The notes: generated by a model from the letters alone, not told the origin. A stretch of DNA of 64,000 nt from Blautia massiliensis (ex Durand et al. 2017) (GCF_001487165.1 NZ_LN913006.1:3068657-3132656); one strand, 5' to 3'; numbered from the stretch's first letter, positions 9,479 through 19,909 are shown. Program-made: numbers and translations.

Positions 9479-11311
9479 TCAGCTCTTGCGGAATGCGGCA
9501 CGTTTTCTGTCTCTGGAGTCCAGAATACGTTTACGGATACGAAGGCTTGTCGGTGTTACCTCAAGAAGCTCATCCTGGTCGATGAATTCAATGGCCTGCT
9601 CAAGACTTAAGATCTTTGGCGGAACAAGCTTCAGTGCATCGTCAGCGGAAGAGGAACGAGTATTGGTAAGGTGCTTGGTCTTGCAGACATTCAGTTCGAT
9701 ATCCTCGGCCTTTCCGTTCTGTCCGATGACCATACCGCTGTACACCTTCTCGCCAGGTCCGACAAAGAGAGTACCACGCTCCTGAGCAGAGAAAAGACCG
9801 TAGGTAACAGTCTCGCCTGCCTCGAAAGCGATGAGGGAACCCTGTTTACGGTACGGGAAGTCTCCCTTGTATGGTGCGTATCCGTCAAACATGGTGTTCA
9901 GGATACCGGTACCCTTGGTGGAGGTAAGGAATTCGTTACGGAATCCGATTAGTCCACGGGAGGGGATGGAGAACTCGAGACGTACAGTTCCGTCGCTTGC
10001 TGTGCTCATACCCTGAAGCTCACCTTTACGCTCGCTGAGTTTCTGGATGATAGTACCGGAAAATTCTTCCGGAACGTCAACGTATGCGATTTCGATCGGC
10101 TCCAGTTTACGTCCACGCTCGTCTGTGTGATAGAGAACCTCCGGTTTGCTGACTGCAAACTCGTATCCCTCACGGCGCATGTTCTCAATAAGAACGGAGA
10201 GGTGAAGCTCACCACGGCCGGAAACCTTGAAGCACTCGGTTGTATCGGTGTCTTCTACACGAAGGCTGACGTCTGTGTTCAGCTCACGGTAGAGACGGTC
10301 ACGAAGGTGACGGGAAGTGATGTATTTACCTTCCTGTCCTGCAAGAGGACTGTCGTTTACAAGGAAGTTCATGGAGATTGTTGGCTCGGAAATCTTCTGG
10401 AACGGAATGGACTCCGGGTTGTCTCCTGCACAGAGGGTATCTCCAATGTGGATATCCGCGATACCGGAGATTGCAACAATAGCTCCGATGGTAGCGCTTT
10501 TAACTTCAACTTTGTTCAGTCCGTCAAATTCGTAGAGTTTGCTGATCTTTACGCGCTCGTGTTTGTCAGGGTCATGATGGTTCAGAAGCATCAGCTCCTG
10601 GTTCACGGAAATGGTTCCGCGCTCAACCTTACCGACACCGATACGGCCTACATACTCATTGTAGTCGATGGTGCTGATAAGAACCTGTGTATCTCCGTCC
10701 GGATCTCCCTCCGGAGCAGGGATCGCATCAAGGATGGTCTCAAAAAGAGGAGCCATATTCTCAGGCTTATCATCGAGGTTACGAACTGCGTAGCCGGCCT
10801 TTGCGGAGGCATACAGGAACGGGCAGTCCAGCTGTTCGTCAGATGCGTCCAGATCCATGAGAAGCTCCAGAACCTCGTCGACAACCTCCTCCGGACGTGC
10901 TTCCGGACGGTCGATCTTATTGATGCAGACAATAACATGCAGGTTCAGTTCGAGAGCTTTACGAAGTACAAATTTAGTCTGAGGCATGGCACCCTCGAAG
11001 GCGTCCACAAGAAGAATAACGCCGTCTACCATCTTCAGCACACGCTCTACCTCGCCGCCGAAGTCCGCATGACCTGGAGTATCGATGATATTGATTTTTA
11101 CATCCTTATAATGAACTGCGGTGTTTTTGGAGAGAATCGTAATGCCGCGCTCACGCTCAATATCGTTGGAGTCCATGACACGTTCCTGGACTTCCTGGTT
11201 CTCACGGAAAACACCGCTCTGTTTCAAAAGCTCGTCAACAAGTGTTGTTTTACCGTGATCGACATGGGCGATAATGGCCACGTTACGAACATCTTCACGC
11301 TTGGTCTTCAT
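9479..11311 (-). CDS. typA: Translational GTPase TypA/BipA
   Basis: Ribosome-associated GTPase of the EF-G family, involved in 50S assembly and stress growth. 610 residues, the normal length. G1 [10 protein letters not shown]3 [13 protein letters not shown] and G4 NKIDRP are all present, followed by the EF-G-like domains and the TypA-specific C-terminal region. The frame extends 20 codons further upstream, but [16 protein letters not shown] at 11311 matches the family N-terminus and has GAAAGGA about 11 nt upstream, so it was chosen. It reads toward adhE but has its own terminator. Confidence 0.96.
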   Translation of the reverse strand: MKTKREDVRNVAIIAHVDHGKTTLVDELLKQSGVFRENQEVQERVMDSNDIERERGITILSKNTAVHYKDVKINIIDTPGHADFGGEVERVLKMVDGVILLVDAFEGAMPQTKFVLRKALELNLHVIVCINKIDRPEARPEEVVDEVLELLMDLDASDEQLDCPFLYASAKAGYAVRNLDDKPENMAPLFETILDAIPAPEGDPDGDTQVLISTIDYNEYVGRIGVGKVERGTISVNQELMLLNHHDPDKHERVKISKLYEFDGLNKVEVKSATIGAIVAISGIADIHIGDTLCAGDNPESIPFQKISEPTISMNFLVNDSPLAGQEGKYITSRHLRDRLYRELNTDVSLRVEDTDTTECFKVSGRGELHLSVLIENMRREGYEFAVSKPEVLYHTDERGRKLEPIEIAYVDVPEEFSGTIIQKLSERKGELQGMSTASDGTVRLEFSIPSRGLIGFRNEFLTSTKGTGILNTMFDGYAPYKGDFPYRKQGSLIAFEAGETVTYGLFSAQERGTLFVGPGEKVYSGMVIGQNGKAEDIELNVCKTKHLTNTRSSSADDALKLVPPKILSLEQAIEFIDQDELLEVTPTSLRIRKRILDSRDRKRAAFRKS

Positions 11312-11512
11312 ATAATCCAAATCCTTTCTTTCCATATATAAGTAATCTTTTTTGTTAAAAATGATGTCCAAATTTATAGTCTATCACATTTTTGTGAGAT
11401 TACAAGACATAAAAAAATATTTTTGGTTTTTCATTTTTCAGGCATATTATACCGTAAATACACATAGATTGATATAGACGAAATACACGAAGAGGAAGGA
11501 GAGCTACTTATT

Positions 11513-12139
11513 ATGGCAGATAAAATTATTGAAAACAATCAGGTATCCGTTATGGGACGGATCGCTACGGGGTTTACTTTCAGCCATCAGGTCTTTGGAG
11601 AAGGATTTTACATGATGGATATCCTGGTAAAACGTCTCAGCGATTCGGAGGACAGGATCCCGGTGATGGTGTCTGAGCGGCTGATCGATATCACACAGGA
11701 TTATGTGGGAGAATATATCGAGATCCACGGACAGTTCCGATCCTATAACCGTCATGAAGAAAAGAGAAACCGGCTTGTGCTTTCAGTCTTTGCCCGGGAA
11801 GTGAAGTTTGTGGGGGAGGAAGAAGAAACTGTGCCGGTCAATCAGATCTTTCTGGACGGATATATCTGTAAACCGCCTGTATACAGAAAAACACCGTTGG
11901 GAAGAGAGATCGCAGATCTTCTGATGGCAGTCAATCGACCTTACGGAAAATCCGATTACATACCATGTATATGCTGGGGAAGAAATGCCAGATATGCTTC
12001 TGCTTTTGAAGTAGGCGGGCATGTACTGATCTGGGGCAGGATCCAGAGCAGGGAGTACATGAAACGGATTAGTGAAAACGAAACAGAAAAAAGGATTGCC
12101 TATGAAGTTTCGGTGAGTAAATTGGAATATGTTGAGTAA
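11513..12139 (+). CDS. Single-stranded DNA-binding-like protein with two OB folds
   Basis: 208-residue protein resembling single-stranded DNA-binding proteins. Two successive segments have the look of OB folds: about residues 9-95 (NQVSVMGRIATGF through LVLSVFAREVKFV) and 107-205 (NQIFLDGYICKPPVYRKTP through VSVSKLEYVE). The second half matches the SSB pattern of G-x-I followed by a trailing ICWGRNAR strand. It lacks the acidic DDDIPF-type tail of housekeeping SSB, so it may serve a specialised role such as primosome or repair work. GAAGGAGAG precedes the ATG. Confidence 0.7.
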   Translation: MADKIIENNQVSVMGRIATGFTFSHQVFGEGFYMMDILVKRLSDSEDRIPVMVSERLIDITQDYVGEYIEIHGQFRSYNRHEEKRNRLVLSVFAREVKFVGEEEETVPVNQIFLDGYICKPPVYRKTPLGREIADLLMAVNRPYGKSDYIPCICWGRNARYASAFEVGGHVLIWGRIQSREYMKRISENETEKRIAYEVSVSKLEYVE

Positions 12140-12270
12140 CATTGGATATATTTTGGAATAGTGGTGAGAACATTAAGGTAACACTTGCATTTCCAGCCAA
12201 TCTGCGGTAATATTAAAAAAATCAGAAAAATGGGGAATTACCGGTTTCACTAACAGTAAGAGGAAAAATC

Positions 12271-12777
12271 ATGGAAAGAGAAATAACAGAGGTTTATTGC
12301 GGGAACGGGAAAGGAAAGACAACTCTGGCTGTAGGCCGGGGGCTGCGCTTTGCTACACAGGGAAAAAGTGTGATCATCATACAGTTCCTCAAGGGCAGGG
12401 AACGCAGAGAACTGGATTTCCTTGAGGAACTGGATAATTTTGATTTCAAGATTTTCCGTTTCGAAAAAATGGACACCTGCTATAATGACCTAAGTGAGCA
12501 GGAAAAGGCAGAAGAGAGAACCAATATTCTCAATGGCCTTAATTTCGCACGGAAGGTAATTGCTACCAGAGAGTGTGATTTTCTGCTACTGGATGAGATC
12601 CTCGGGCTTATGGATAAAGGAATCGCTCCAGTTGAGACGATCATCGATATGCTTAAGCAGAAGGATGAAAGTATGCATATAATTATGACCGGACGCTGGC
12701 TTCCGGATGCTTTGAAGCCCTATGTGGATAGTATTACCACGATAACAACAGAGCTGACTGACCAGGAACGGGAATAA
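12271..12777 (+). CDS. cobO: Corrinoid adenosyltransferase, CobO/BtuR family
   Basis: Transfers the adenosyl group of ATP to cob(I)yrinic acid diamide or cobalamin to make coenzyme B12 forms. 168 residues with a P-loop GNGKGKTT near the N-terminus, the family segment VIIIQFLKG, and the acidic LLLDEILGLMDKG strand. No other cobalamin gene is in the window, so it may serve salvage. It lies 35 nt upstream of dapA on the same strand and could share its transcript, although no functional link is evident. Confidence 0.88.
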   Translation: MEREITEVYCGNGKGKTTLAVGRGLRFATQGKSVIIIQFLKGRERRELDFLEELDNFDFKIFRFEKMDTCYNDLSEQEKAEERTNILNGLNFARKVIATRECDFLLLDEILGLMDKGIAPVETIIDMLKQKDESMHIIMTGRWLPDALKPYVDSITTITTELTDQERE

Positions 12778-12812
12778 GCAATATTTCACAGAAGAAAGAA
12801 GGAGGAAGACAA

Positions 12813-13709
12813 ATGGCAATTTTTAAAGGAACAGGCGTTGCAATCGTAACACCTATGCATGAAGACGGTAAAGTGAATTTTGAGAAACTTGAGGAGATCC
12901 TTGAGGATCAGATCGCGAACAGCACAGACGCCATCGTTATCTGTGGAACAACAGGAGAATCTTCTACTCTGACACACGGAGAGCATCTTCAGACAATTAA
13001 GTTCACAATTGATAAAGTTAACAAACGTGTGCCTGTTATTGCAGGAACAGGTTCCAATTGTACAGAGACAGCGATCATGATGTCCAAGGAAGCAGCTTCC
13101 TATGGCGCAGACGCTCTTCTTATTGTAACACCTTACTATAACAAGGCTACACAGAAGGGTCTTATCGCTCACTACACAGCAATTGCCAATGCAGTTCCGG
13201 AAACTCCGCTCATCATGTACAACGTACCGAGCCGTACAGGCTGCAACATCCAGCCGGCTACAGCAGCTTACCTTGCAAAGAATGTAAAGAACATTGTCGG
13301 AATCAAGGAAGCAACAGGAGATCTTTCCCAGATCGCCAAGATGATGTCTCTGGCAGACGGACAGCTTGAGCTTTACTCCGGAAATGATGATCAGGTACTT
13401 CCGATTCTTTCTCTTGGCGGACTTGGAGTTATTTCCGTGCTTTCCAACGTTGCACCGAAGTTTACACATGACATGGTCATGAAATATTTCGACGGCGACA
13501 CCAAGGGAGCAACAGAGGATCAGCTGAAAGCTCTTCCGCTGATCAATGCGCTGTTCAGCGAAGTAAACCCGATTCCTGTTAAGACAGCTATGAACCTTAT
13601 GGGAATGAACGTAGGGCCGCTTCGTATGCCGCTCTGCGAGATGGAAGAGGACACAAAGGCAGCTCTTGCAAAAGAGATCGAGAAATTCGGCCTTAAGCTT
13701 GCTAAATGA
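12813..13709 (+). CDS. dapA: 4-hydroxy-tetrahydrodipicolinate synthase
   Basis: First committed step of lysine and diaminopimelate synthesis: condenses pyruvate with aspartate semialdehyde. 298 residues, a TIM barrel. The pyruvate-binding GTTGESSTL, the catalytic Tyr in MYNVPSRTG and the Schiff-base Lys in GIKEATGDL are all in place. An AAGGAGGAAG box precedes the ATG. dapB follows after 35 nt, giving a dapAB pair that supplies lysine and peptidoglycan precursor; the aspartate-pathway genes hom and lysC lie about 12 kb downstream. Confidence 0.97.
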   Translation: MAIFKGTGVAIVTPMHEDGKVNFEKLEEILEDQIANSTDAIVICGTTGESSTLTHGEHLQTIKFTIDKVNKRVPVIAGTGSNCTETAIMMSKEAASYGADALLIVTPYYNKATQKGLIAHYTAIANAVPETPLIMYNVPSRTGCNIQPATAAYLAKNVKNIVGIKEATGDLSQIAKMMSLADGQLELYSGNDDQVLPILSLGGLGVISVLSNVAPKFTHDMVMKYFDGDTKGATEDQLKALPLINALFSEVNPIPVKTAMNLMGMNVGPLRMPLCEMEEDTKAALAKEIEKFGLKLAK

Positions 13710-13744
13710 TCTGACTGTAAGCGAAAGGTAAAGGAGAATATACT

Positions 13745-14500
13745 ATGGTAAAAATCATCATGCACGGCTGCAACGGACATATGGGCCAGGTCATCAGCGG
13801 CATTGTGGAGAAAGATCCGGATGCTGAGATCGTAGCAGGTATTGATATTGCAGATCAGGGAAAAAACAGCTATCCGGTATTTACCGATATTGACGCATGT
13901 CAGGTAGAGGCAGATGCGATCATTGATTTTTCTTCCGCAAAGGCAACAGACAAGCTTCTTGAGTACAGCGCGGCACGCCAGATCCCGGTTGTTCTGTGCA
14001 GTACCGGTTTAAGCCAGGAGCAGCTTGCAAAAGTGGAAGAAACATCCCGAAAGGTAGCAGTGCTGAAATCCGCAAACATGTCTCTTGGTATCAACACACT
14101 TCTGAAGCTGGTTCAGGACGCAGCTAAGGTTCTTGCAGCTGCAGGCTTTGATATGGAGATCGTAGAGAAGCATCACCGCCTGAAATTAGACGCACCAAGT
14201 GGTACTGCACTTGCGCTGGCAGACAGCATTAATGAAGCTATGGATAATCAGTATCATTATGTATATGACCGCAGCCAGAAACGTGAAAAACGCGATGATA
14301 AGGAGATCGGTATCTCCGCAGTTCGCGGTGGAACTATCGTAGGTGAGCATGAGATAATTTTTGCAGGTCAGGACGAAGTGATCGAGTTCAAGCATACTGC
14401 ATATTCCAAGGCTATTTTTGGAAAAGGTGCTGTAGAAGCAGCCAAATTCCTTGCAGGCAAACCGGCAGGACGTTATGATATGAGTGACGTGATCGGCTGA
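13745..14500 (+). CDS. dapB: 4-hydroxy-tetrahydrodipicolinate reductase
   Basis: NAD(P)H-dependent second step of the diaminopimelate branch. 251 residues with the Rossmann start KIIMHGCNGHMGQVI, the catalytic segment EKHHRLKLDAPSGTAL and the C-terminal RGGTIVGEHEIIFAG. AAAGGAG lies 8 nt before the ATG. It ends the dapAB unit; a strong terminator follows at 14544-14582. Confidence 0.97.
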   Translation: MVKIIMHGCNGHMGQVISGIVEKDPDAEIVAGIDIADQGKNSYPVFTDIDACQVEADAIIDFSSAKATDKLLEYSAARQIPVVLCSTGLSQEQLAKVEETSRKVAVLKSANMSLGINTLLKLVQDAAKVLAAAGFDMEIVEKHHRLKLDAPSGTALALADSINEAMDNQYHYVYDRSQKREKRDDKEIGISAVRGGTIVGEHEIIFAGQDEVIEFKHTAYSKAIFGKGAVEAAKFLAGKPAGRYDMSDVIG

Positions 14501-14543
14501 TTCTGACAGATTGAGCCGCAACAGAATAAAATACAGGTAATAC

Positions 14544-14582
14544 AGACGGGGTTCGTGTAAGATCGGACCCCGTCTTTTTTTG
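14544..14582 (+). terminator. dapAB terminator
   Basis: AGACGGGGT (14544-14552) and ACCCCGTCT (14567-14575) form a 9-bp GC-rich stem followed by a T run. Confidence 0.92.
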
Positions 14583-14678
14583 ATGAAATTGCGGTTTTTG
14601 AAATTTTTCCCAGAATAGGATAGCGGAAAAAGTGCCATATTAGGAATACAGAATTTTTTAGAAAAAGGAGAAGATCAT

Positions 14679-15137
14679 ATGAAAAAATGGAAGGCGATTC
14701 TTTTTGGTACTTTGCTTACCCTGTCTCTGTGTACATTTACAGCCTGCGGCACAGAGGTAAACAATGCGGATGAAACAGTGGATGAAAAAGATAAAAACAC
14801 GAAGGATAAGGAAAAAGATACAAACGAAAATACTGCCGCAGAAGATGAAACTATGGAAGAAAAAGCAGACAATGACGGTGTGAAGGACAATGGAGAGAGC
14901 ATTAAGGATTCCGGCACGGATAACAATGAGATGTCCGATGGAAATATTACCGTGACGCCTGCAGGAAATGGAAATAACGGGACAGCAGCACCCGGAGCTG
15001 CGGATGCTGACAGAAACGAAAATGACGGAACTGTATCCGGTGAGCTGGGTGACAGTGTAAAGGACCTTGGCGACGGCGTAGGTAATGCAGTGGATGATAT
15101 CGGAAACGCAGTGGGAAATGCGGTAGAAGGAAGATAA
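14679..15137 (+). CDS. Small acidic lipoprotein of unknown function
   Basis: 152 residues. Lys-rich start, hydrophobic stretch and a Cys in LCTFTACG near residue 23 form a lipoprotein-type signal peptide, so it is probably anchored to the outer face of the membrane. The rest is low-complexity, rich in Asp, Glu, Asn, Lys and Thr, ending with a repeated Gly/Asp/Val/Asn pattern ([19 protein letters not shown]). No enzymatic domain is recognisable. AAAAGGAG precedes the ATG. Confidence 0.75.
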   Translation: MKKWKAILFGTLLTLSLCTFTACGTEVNNADETVDEKDKNTKDKEKDTNENTAAEDETMEEKADNDGVKDNGESIKDSGTDNNEMSDGNITVTPAGNGNNGTAAPGAADADRNENDGTVSGELGDSVKDLGDGVGNAVDDIGNAVGNAVEGR

Positions 15138-15217
15138 CAGATATTTTACCACAGCATTGCATAAAACTGTTTCAGATGCTATTATCAGTGCATGGAAAGA
15201 AAATGGAGGACAGGATT

Positions 15218-15988
15218 ATGAAATTCAGACCATGCATTGATATACATAACGGAAAAGTAAAACAGATCGTAGGAGGAAGCCTGAAGGATCAGGGGGATCA
15301 GGCGGCAGAAAATTTTGTGTCAGAGCAGGATGCGGCATTCTATGCAGAGCTTTATAAGAAGGCAGGATTAAAGGGCGGTCATGTGATCCTTCTGAACGGA
15401 AAGGATTCCCCGAACTATGAAGCAACGAAAGCCCAGGCACTTCAGGCTCTGGGAAAATATCCCGGAGGGCTTCAGATCGGAGGCGGCATCTGCCCGGAGA
15501 ATGCGGCAGAATATCTGGAGGCTGGCGCCAGCCACGTGATCGTAACCTCCTATGTGTTTAAAAACGGAGTGATCTCCTGGAAAAATCTGGAGAAGATCCG
15601 TGATGCTACAGGGAAAGAACATCTTGTACTTGACCTGAGCTGCCGCAAAAAAGATGGCAAATATTATATTGTCACAGACCGATGGCAGAAATTTACAGAA
15701 GAGATCGTGACACCGGAGCTGATGGAAAGGCTTGGAAGCTTCTGCGACGAATTTCTGGTCCATGCAGTGGATGTGGAAGGAAAGGCCCGAGGTGTGGAAA
15801 CAGAGCTTGCAAAGCTTCTGGGACAATATACAGCCCATCCGGTGACCTATGCAGGCGGTGTGGGTTCTATGGCAGATATTGAAGAGCTTCGAAAAGCAGG
15901 TCAGGGCAGACTGGATGTGACTGTTGGCAGTGCTTTGGATATTTTTGGCGGAAGTATACCCTTTGAAGCTCTGGCTAAAATGAAATAG
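15218..15988 (+). CDS. hisA: Phosphoribosylformimino-AICAR ribotide isomerase, eukaryotic-type HisA
   Basis: Histidine biosynthesis TIM-barrel isomerase. The opening [21 protein letters not shown] and the barrel strand [20 protein letters not shown] resemble the yeast HIS6 group more than ordinary bacterial HisA. The second half has [13 protein letters not shown] and [15 protein letters not shown] with [13 protein letters not shown]. 256 residues. An upstream ATG at 15176 is possible, but GGAGG ends 8 nt before the ATG at 15218, so that start was chosen. It is not in a his operon here; its neighbours are a lipoprotein and hpf. Confidence 0.88.
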   Translation: MKFRPCIDIHNGKVKQIVGGSLKDQGDQAAENFVSEQDAAFYAELYKKAGLKGGHVILLNGKDSPNYEATKAQALQALGKYPGGLQIGGGICPENAAEYLEAGASHVIVTSYVFKNGVISWKNLEKIRDATGKEHLVLDLSCRKKDGKYYIVTDRWQKFTEEIVTPELMERLGSFCDEFLVHAVDVEGKARGVETELAKLLGQYTAHPVTYAGGVGSMADIEELRKAGQGRLDVTVGSALDIFGGSIPFEALAKMK

Positions 15989-16197
15989 TATATACAAATA
16001 GTGAAGCAGATGCTTTTGTCCCATCAATCTTCTGGCACTGGTGTGCAGATATACATTTGTAATGAATTAATTAGATGAAATACTCTAATAGTTGCGCATT
16101 CACGACAAAAAAAACATTTTGAAGGAATATATCGAATAAATTTGGAAAAAATTTATGAAATTTTTGAAAAGTGATGTTAAAATTCAATTTAATATGT

Positions 16198-16203
16198 TAT
16201 AAT
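16198..16203 (+). promoter_or_regulatory. Probable -10 box of hpf
   Basis: TATAAT 33 nt before the start codon; the -35 region (TGTTAA at 17 bp) is weak. Confidence 0.45.
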
Positions 16204-16235
16204 AGCAACATAAAACAGCAAAGGGGATGGAAGTC

Positions 16236-16763
16236 ATGAAATTTATTATTAGTGGAAAGAATATAGCAGTAACCGAAGGACTTAAAACAGCTGTTGAGGA
16301 CAAGCTTGGTAAACTTGAAAGGTATTTCACTCCTGAAACTGAGATTTCAGTAACCTTAAGCGTTGAGAAGGATCGCCAGAAGATCGAGGTAACGATCCCT
16401 GTGAAAGGTAACATTATCCGTTCCGAGCAGGTAAGCAATGATATGTATGTATCCATCGATCTGGTTGAAGAGGTAATTGAGCGTCAGCTTCGTAAATACA
16501 AGAACAAGATCGTTGACAAGCAGCAGGAATCCACAAACTTCCAGAAGGCATACCTTGATAAGGATTATGAAGAGGATGAGGAAGTTAAGATCATCCGTAC
16601 CAAGAAATTCGGGATCAAACCAATGTATCCGGAAGATGCATGCGTACAGATGGAGCTTCTCGGACATAATTTCTTTGTATTCTTTAATGCTGAGACAGAG
16701 CAGGTTAACGTAGTTTATAAACGTAAAGGAAATACTTACGGACTGATCGAACCAGAGTTCTGA
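16236..16763 (+). CDS. hpf: Ribosome hibernation promotion factor, long form
   Basis: 175 residues: an N-terminal S30AE domain (KFIISGKNIAVTEGLKTAVE to about residue 100) that sits in the decoding centre, and the C-terminal dimerisation domain (IIRTKKFGIKPMYPEDA to GLIEPEF) typical of the long form that makes 100S ribosome dimers in Gram-positives. Two in-frame ATGs exist; the first touches the AAAGGGG box directly, while the second at 16236 is 9 nt away, so the second was chosen. Confidence 0.95.
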   Translation: MKFIISGKNIAVTEGLKTAVEDKLGKLERYFTPETEISVTLSVEKDRQKIEVTIPVKGNIIRSEQVSNDMYVSIDLVEEVIERQLRKYKNKIVDKQQESTNFQKAYLDKDYEEDEEVKIIRTKKFGIKPMYPEDACVQMELLGHNFFVFFNAETEQVNVVYKRKGNTYGLIEPEF

Positions 16764-16799
16764 TAGGGAATTTTATTATCACAACTGAATATTGAATGG

Positions 16800-16848
16800 A
16801 AGGCTCCGGGAATCTGTGTGAGAAATCGGCAGGTTTCCGGAGCCTTTT
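16800..16848 (+). terminator. hpf terminator
   Basis: AAGGCTCCGGGAA and TTTCCGGAGCCTT form a long stem followed by TTTAT. Confidence 0.88.
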
Positions 16849-16936
16849 ATGTCACAGCAAAATCAGGCTTCTTTTCTGTTGCAAGCAATAGGGGAGAATT
16901 ATATAATGAAGACATATGCGAAAGGAGAAAGGAAAA

Positions 16937-17805
16937 ATGAAAAAGAAGCTTCCTGTGGTAATCTTAAGTGTAGCTCTTGGTATGACCATGATACCGGCTA
17001 CCTGTATGGCAGCGGAATTTAAAGTGGTGACACCATAAAAGAACAGACTGTGGAGGATCTGGAACTGAGTTCCGGAGAAAACAATACAAAGGATTCCAAA
17101 AAGTCAGAAATACAATGGACAGGGTTTAAATGGGACAGCTATTCCCAGGCAGAGATAACGCTTACGTCAGCCGTTAACGGCGTCTGCTATTATAAATGGG
17201 CAGAGCGGGGGGAAGACGGAAATTCCCAGGTGCCTCAGATCGAGACCGGAAATACCGTGAATGATGAGGTTTTGATCAGTGAGGATGAAGAGTTCGGGAT
17301 CACACTTGCAGACCTGGATACAGACCAGGCAGTTGATCTGTATATCCAGATTGAGGATGAGAATGGGAAATTAAGTGATCTGAAGCGGATGGAGCTGGAT
17401 CAGGACAGCCGCCCGGCGAAAAAAACAGATTCTGAGAAAAAACATAAAGCATCCAAACCAAAGGCAGAGGACAGTACGGTAGAGGGGCTGGATTCTCCTC
17501 TGAAATTCTACCCGGATACATTTTATGATTTTAAGGTTATCGGTGCAGGTACCGATAATGAGGATCCGGAAAACGGAGACATTAAGTGGGTGCCTGTTTA
17601 CTGGAGTACATCTGCGAATCCGAATTCCAACCGGATCCGAAGCACCTGGAAGATCGGTTCCAAGGAAGGAATCGACCAGGAGGGAACTTTTAATCTGTAT
17701 GTTTTCTTCCGCAAATATACCTGCAAGGATTCCAAATGGCAATCTACGGATAAGATACAGTCTGTACAGTACAAGTTTCAGTCAGCCCCACTTTCTGAAA
17801 AATAA
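16937..17805 (+). pseudogene. Secreted protein gene broken by a -1 frameshift after the signal peptide
   Basis: ATG at 16937 after AAAGGAGAAAGG opens a clean signal peptide (MKKKLPVVILSVALG...CMAAEF) but meets TAA at 17036. From 17023 a second frame, offset by -1, continues SGDTIKEQTVEDLEL and runs to 17805 with about 250 residues. Joined, the product aligns with the signal peptide and middle of the next gene: KWDSYSQ/KWVSRSS, GVCYYKW/GACYYKA, EGLDSPLKFYP/RGLDSPLKFTP and KWVPVYWSTS in both. It lacks that neighbour's acidic linker and Fn3-like tail. The shift is one lost or two gained bases near 17018-17024; no slippery heptamer is present. A sequencing error is possible. Confidence 0.8.
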
Positions 17806-17875
17806 TACTGTGTGGAGTGCGAATATCTCCTTGACATAACAAATATGTAACTCACGGAGAAAAGGAGGAAGGTAA

Positions 17876-19642
17876 ATGAAGAAAAAAGTTCTGGCACTTT
17901 TTTTAAGTGCTGCACTTTGTGTGACGGTGCTTCCGGCGACCGGTATGGCTGCAGAGTATGGCAGCGGTGATGCAGAAATCACAGAAAATGCTGCGGACAG
18001 CCAGGAAATGTTTTCCGCAGAGGAAACTACAGAGTCTATGGGAGAGACTGAGCAGCCTGCAGAAGACAGTGAGGATATTTCTGAGGAAATGGTGGATAAC
18101 TCTTCCGATGCAACCATGGAAGATGTGGAAAACGCGGAAAATGCGGAGAACAGCGAGGATGCTTTCGGCGGAGCTGAGGAAGGAGTTTCAGAAGAGATCT
18201 CCAGTGAGGATGATCCGGAAGTATTATTGACAGAACTAATACCTGAAGAAGCAGGAGACAGTATAGAAGAAAACGCAGAAGCTATGTCAGCGTCAGCTCC
18301 AGAGCTGACAGTGACACCGACAGCGGGTCCGGAACCGACAGTGACACCGACAGCGGATCCTGAACTGACAGTGACACCAACACCGGTGCCAAAAATAAAC
18401 GTAAAATGGACCGGAGAAAAATGGGTAAGCCGCAGTTCTGTAAATGTGACACTTAAAGTTGATGCAAACGGAGCCTGCTACTACAAAGCTGTAGCGAGAA
18501 AAAAGGACGGAACATCTGATGTTCCGAGGGTCGATACGGGAAACTCTCGTGTGGCGGTTACTGCAAACAGAAGCTTTGTGATATATCTTAAGAATCTGGA
18601 TACAGAGAAAGAATTTGATCTGTATCTTAAGGTATTGGGTTCAGACGGAAGAACCAGCAACCTGAAAAAATTAAAGTTGAATTACAGGGGAACCCGCCCG
18701 AAATATGATGTGACGCCGACGCCAGCCTATACACCTTATATACCGGATGTTAAAGATAGTTTTGTAAGAGGTTTGGATTCTCCGCTGAAATTTACTCCGA
18801 ATAAATATTATAATTTTACCGTGACCGGTGCGGGAACTACAAATTTAAATCCCGGGCCTGGAGATGTGAAGTGGGTGCCAGTTTACTGGAGTACTTCACC
18901 AAATCCAACCGATAACAGGAAGAATACTACATGGCGGATCGGATCTGCCAAAGGAATAAACAAAGCCGCAACTTATAACATGTATATCTTTTTCCAGAAG
19001 TATGTTTATCAGAAATCTGAATGGAAAAAGACTGATGAAGTACAGTCAGCCGTATACCAGTTCCGGTCCGCGGCCCTTACAACGGTAAAGCTTACCAGGC
19101 CCGGGTTATCCGGCACTTCCAACAGCCCTGCCGGCATCGTCTTCAAATGGAAAAAAGCTGCAAATGCTTCCGGCTATAAGATCTATCGAAGGACCGGAAA
19201 CAGCAGCAAGTGGGTCAATATCGCTACCGTAAGCGGAAGCAATACGCTGGTCTACACAGACGGATCAGTAAAAGCAGGAACCATGTATACTTATACAGTC
19301 CGCGCATACAAGGGCTCTGCTTTAAGTGCTTATAACAAAAACGGCAGCAGGATCGTCCGCCTGACAGCTCCGGTGCAGTACAAACCGTCCAGCAAGGCTT
19401 CAGGGAAGCTGACTGTCCGCTGGAAAAAAGCAGCTGGCGCTTCCGGCTATCAGATCCAGTATGCGGCATCAAGGTCCATGAGAGGGTCCAGGACAGTGTC
19501 CGCCAGTGCATTGACCCGAACACTTTCCGGTTTGAAAAAGGGAAGCACTTATTATGTTCGTATCCGTGCATACAAAAAAGTGAGCGGAAAGACATATTAC
19601 GGTGCCTGGAGCAGTGTAAAAAATGCAAAAGTAAGGAAATAA
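17876..19642 (+). CDS. Secreted protein with duplicated-family module and two Fn3-like C-terminal repeats
   Basis: 588 residues. Signal peptide to about residue 26 (VLPATGMAAEYG), then about 115 Glu/Asp-rich residues, a Thr-Pro linker (TVTPTADPE repeats), a module of about 240 residues shared with the broken upstream gene, and two Fn3-like repeats from about residue 400 (FKWKKAANASGYKIYRR and VRWKKAAGASGYQIQYA). The last repeat closely matches the C-terminus of the 1058-residue surface protein at 47523. No sortase motif or catalytic motif is visible. It is probably an exported surface or secreted adhesin-like protein; function unknown. Confidence 0.82.
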   Translation: MKKKVLALFLSAALCVTVLPATGMAAEYGSGDAEITENAADSQEMFSAEETTESMGETEQPAEDSEDISEEMVDNSSDATMEDVENAENAENSEDAFGGAEEGVSEEISSEDDPEVLLTELIPEEAGDSIEENAEAMSASAPELTVTPTAGPEPTVTPTADPELTVTPTPVPKINVKWTGEKWVSRSSVNVTLKVDANGACYYKAVARKKDGTSDVPRVDTGNSRVAVTANRSFVIYLKNLDTEKEFDLYLKVLGSDGRTSNLKKLKLNYRGTRPKYDVTPTPAYTPYIPDVKDSFVRGLDSPLKFTPNKYYNFTVTGAGTTNLNPGPGDVKWVPVYWSTSPNPTDNRKNTTWRIGSAKGINKAATYNMYIFFQKYVYQKSEWKKTDEVQSAVYQFRSAALTTVKLTRPGLSGTSNSPAGIVFKWKKAANASGYKIYRRTGNSSKWVNIATVSGSNTLVYTDGSVKAGTMYTYTVRAYKGSALSAYNKNGSRIVRLTAPVQYKPSSKASGKLTVRWKKAAGASGYQIQYAASRSMRGSRTVSASALTRTLSGLKKGSTYYVRIRAYKKVSGKTYYGAWSSVKNAKVRK

Positions 19643-19649
19643 GATCTGT

Positions 19650-19698
19650 AATATCCCGCGGGATCCTCGAAAACTGGGTCCTATGCGGGATATTTTCT
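19650..19698 (+). terminator. Terminator of the secreted-protein gene
   Basis: AATATCCCGC (19650-19659) and GCGGGATATT (19685-19694) pair perfectly and lead into TTCT. Confidence 0.85.
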
Positions 19699-19768
19699 AT
19701 TGTGTTACTGAGAACGGAGTGAACAATAACTCTGTTGTTCCTGACATGATTTGTTAAATAATTGTTCA

Positions 19769-19797
19769 TTGTTTTTATAACAGGAAAGTGGTAGAAT
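19769..19797 (+). promoter_or_regulatory. Probable secA promoter
   Basis: TTGTTT (19769-19774) and TAGAAT (19792-19797) are 17 bp apart, 112 nt upstream of secA. Confidence 0.65.
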
Positions 19798-19909
19798 ATA
19801 TACCATATGTGATCCAGTATAACGGATATCAACAGAGAACTGGAATGATCCAAAATTGGACAGATCAGAGACAGCAGTCTTATTCGAATAAAATGATTGG
19901 AGCAGAAAC

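Noticed and set aside
10127-11341. 404-residue frame opposite typA
   Set aside because: Antisense shadow with Cys/His/Val-rich composition typical of such frames.
17018-17050. Programmed frameshifting in the broken secreted-protein gene
   Set aside because: No slippery heptamer or SD-like stimulator is visible, and an in-frame TAA blocks slipping before 17022.
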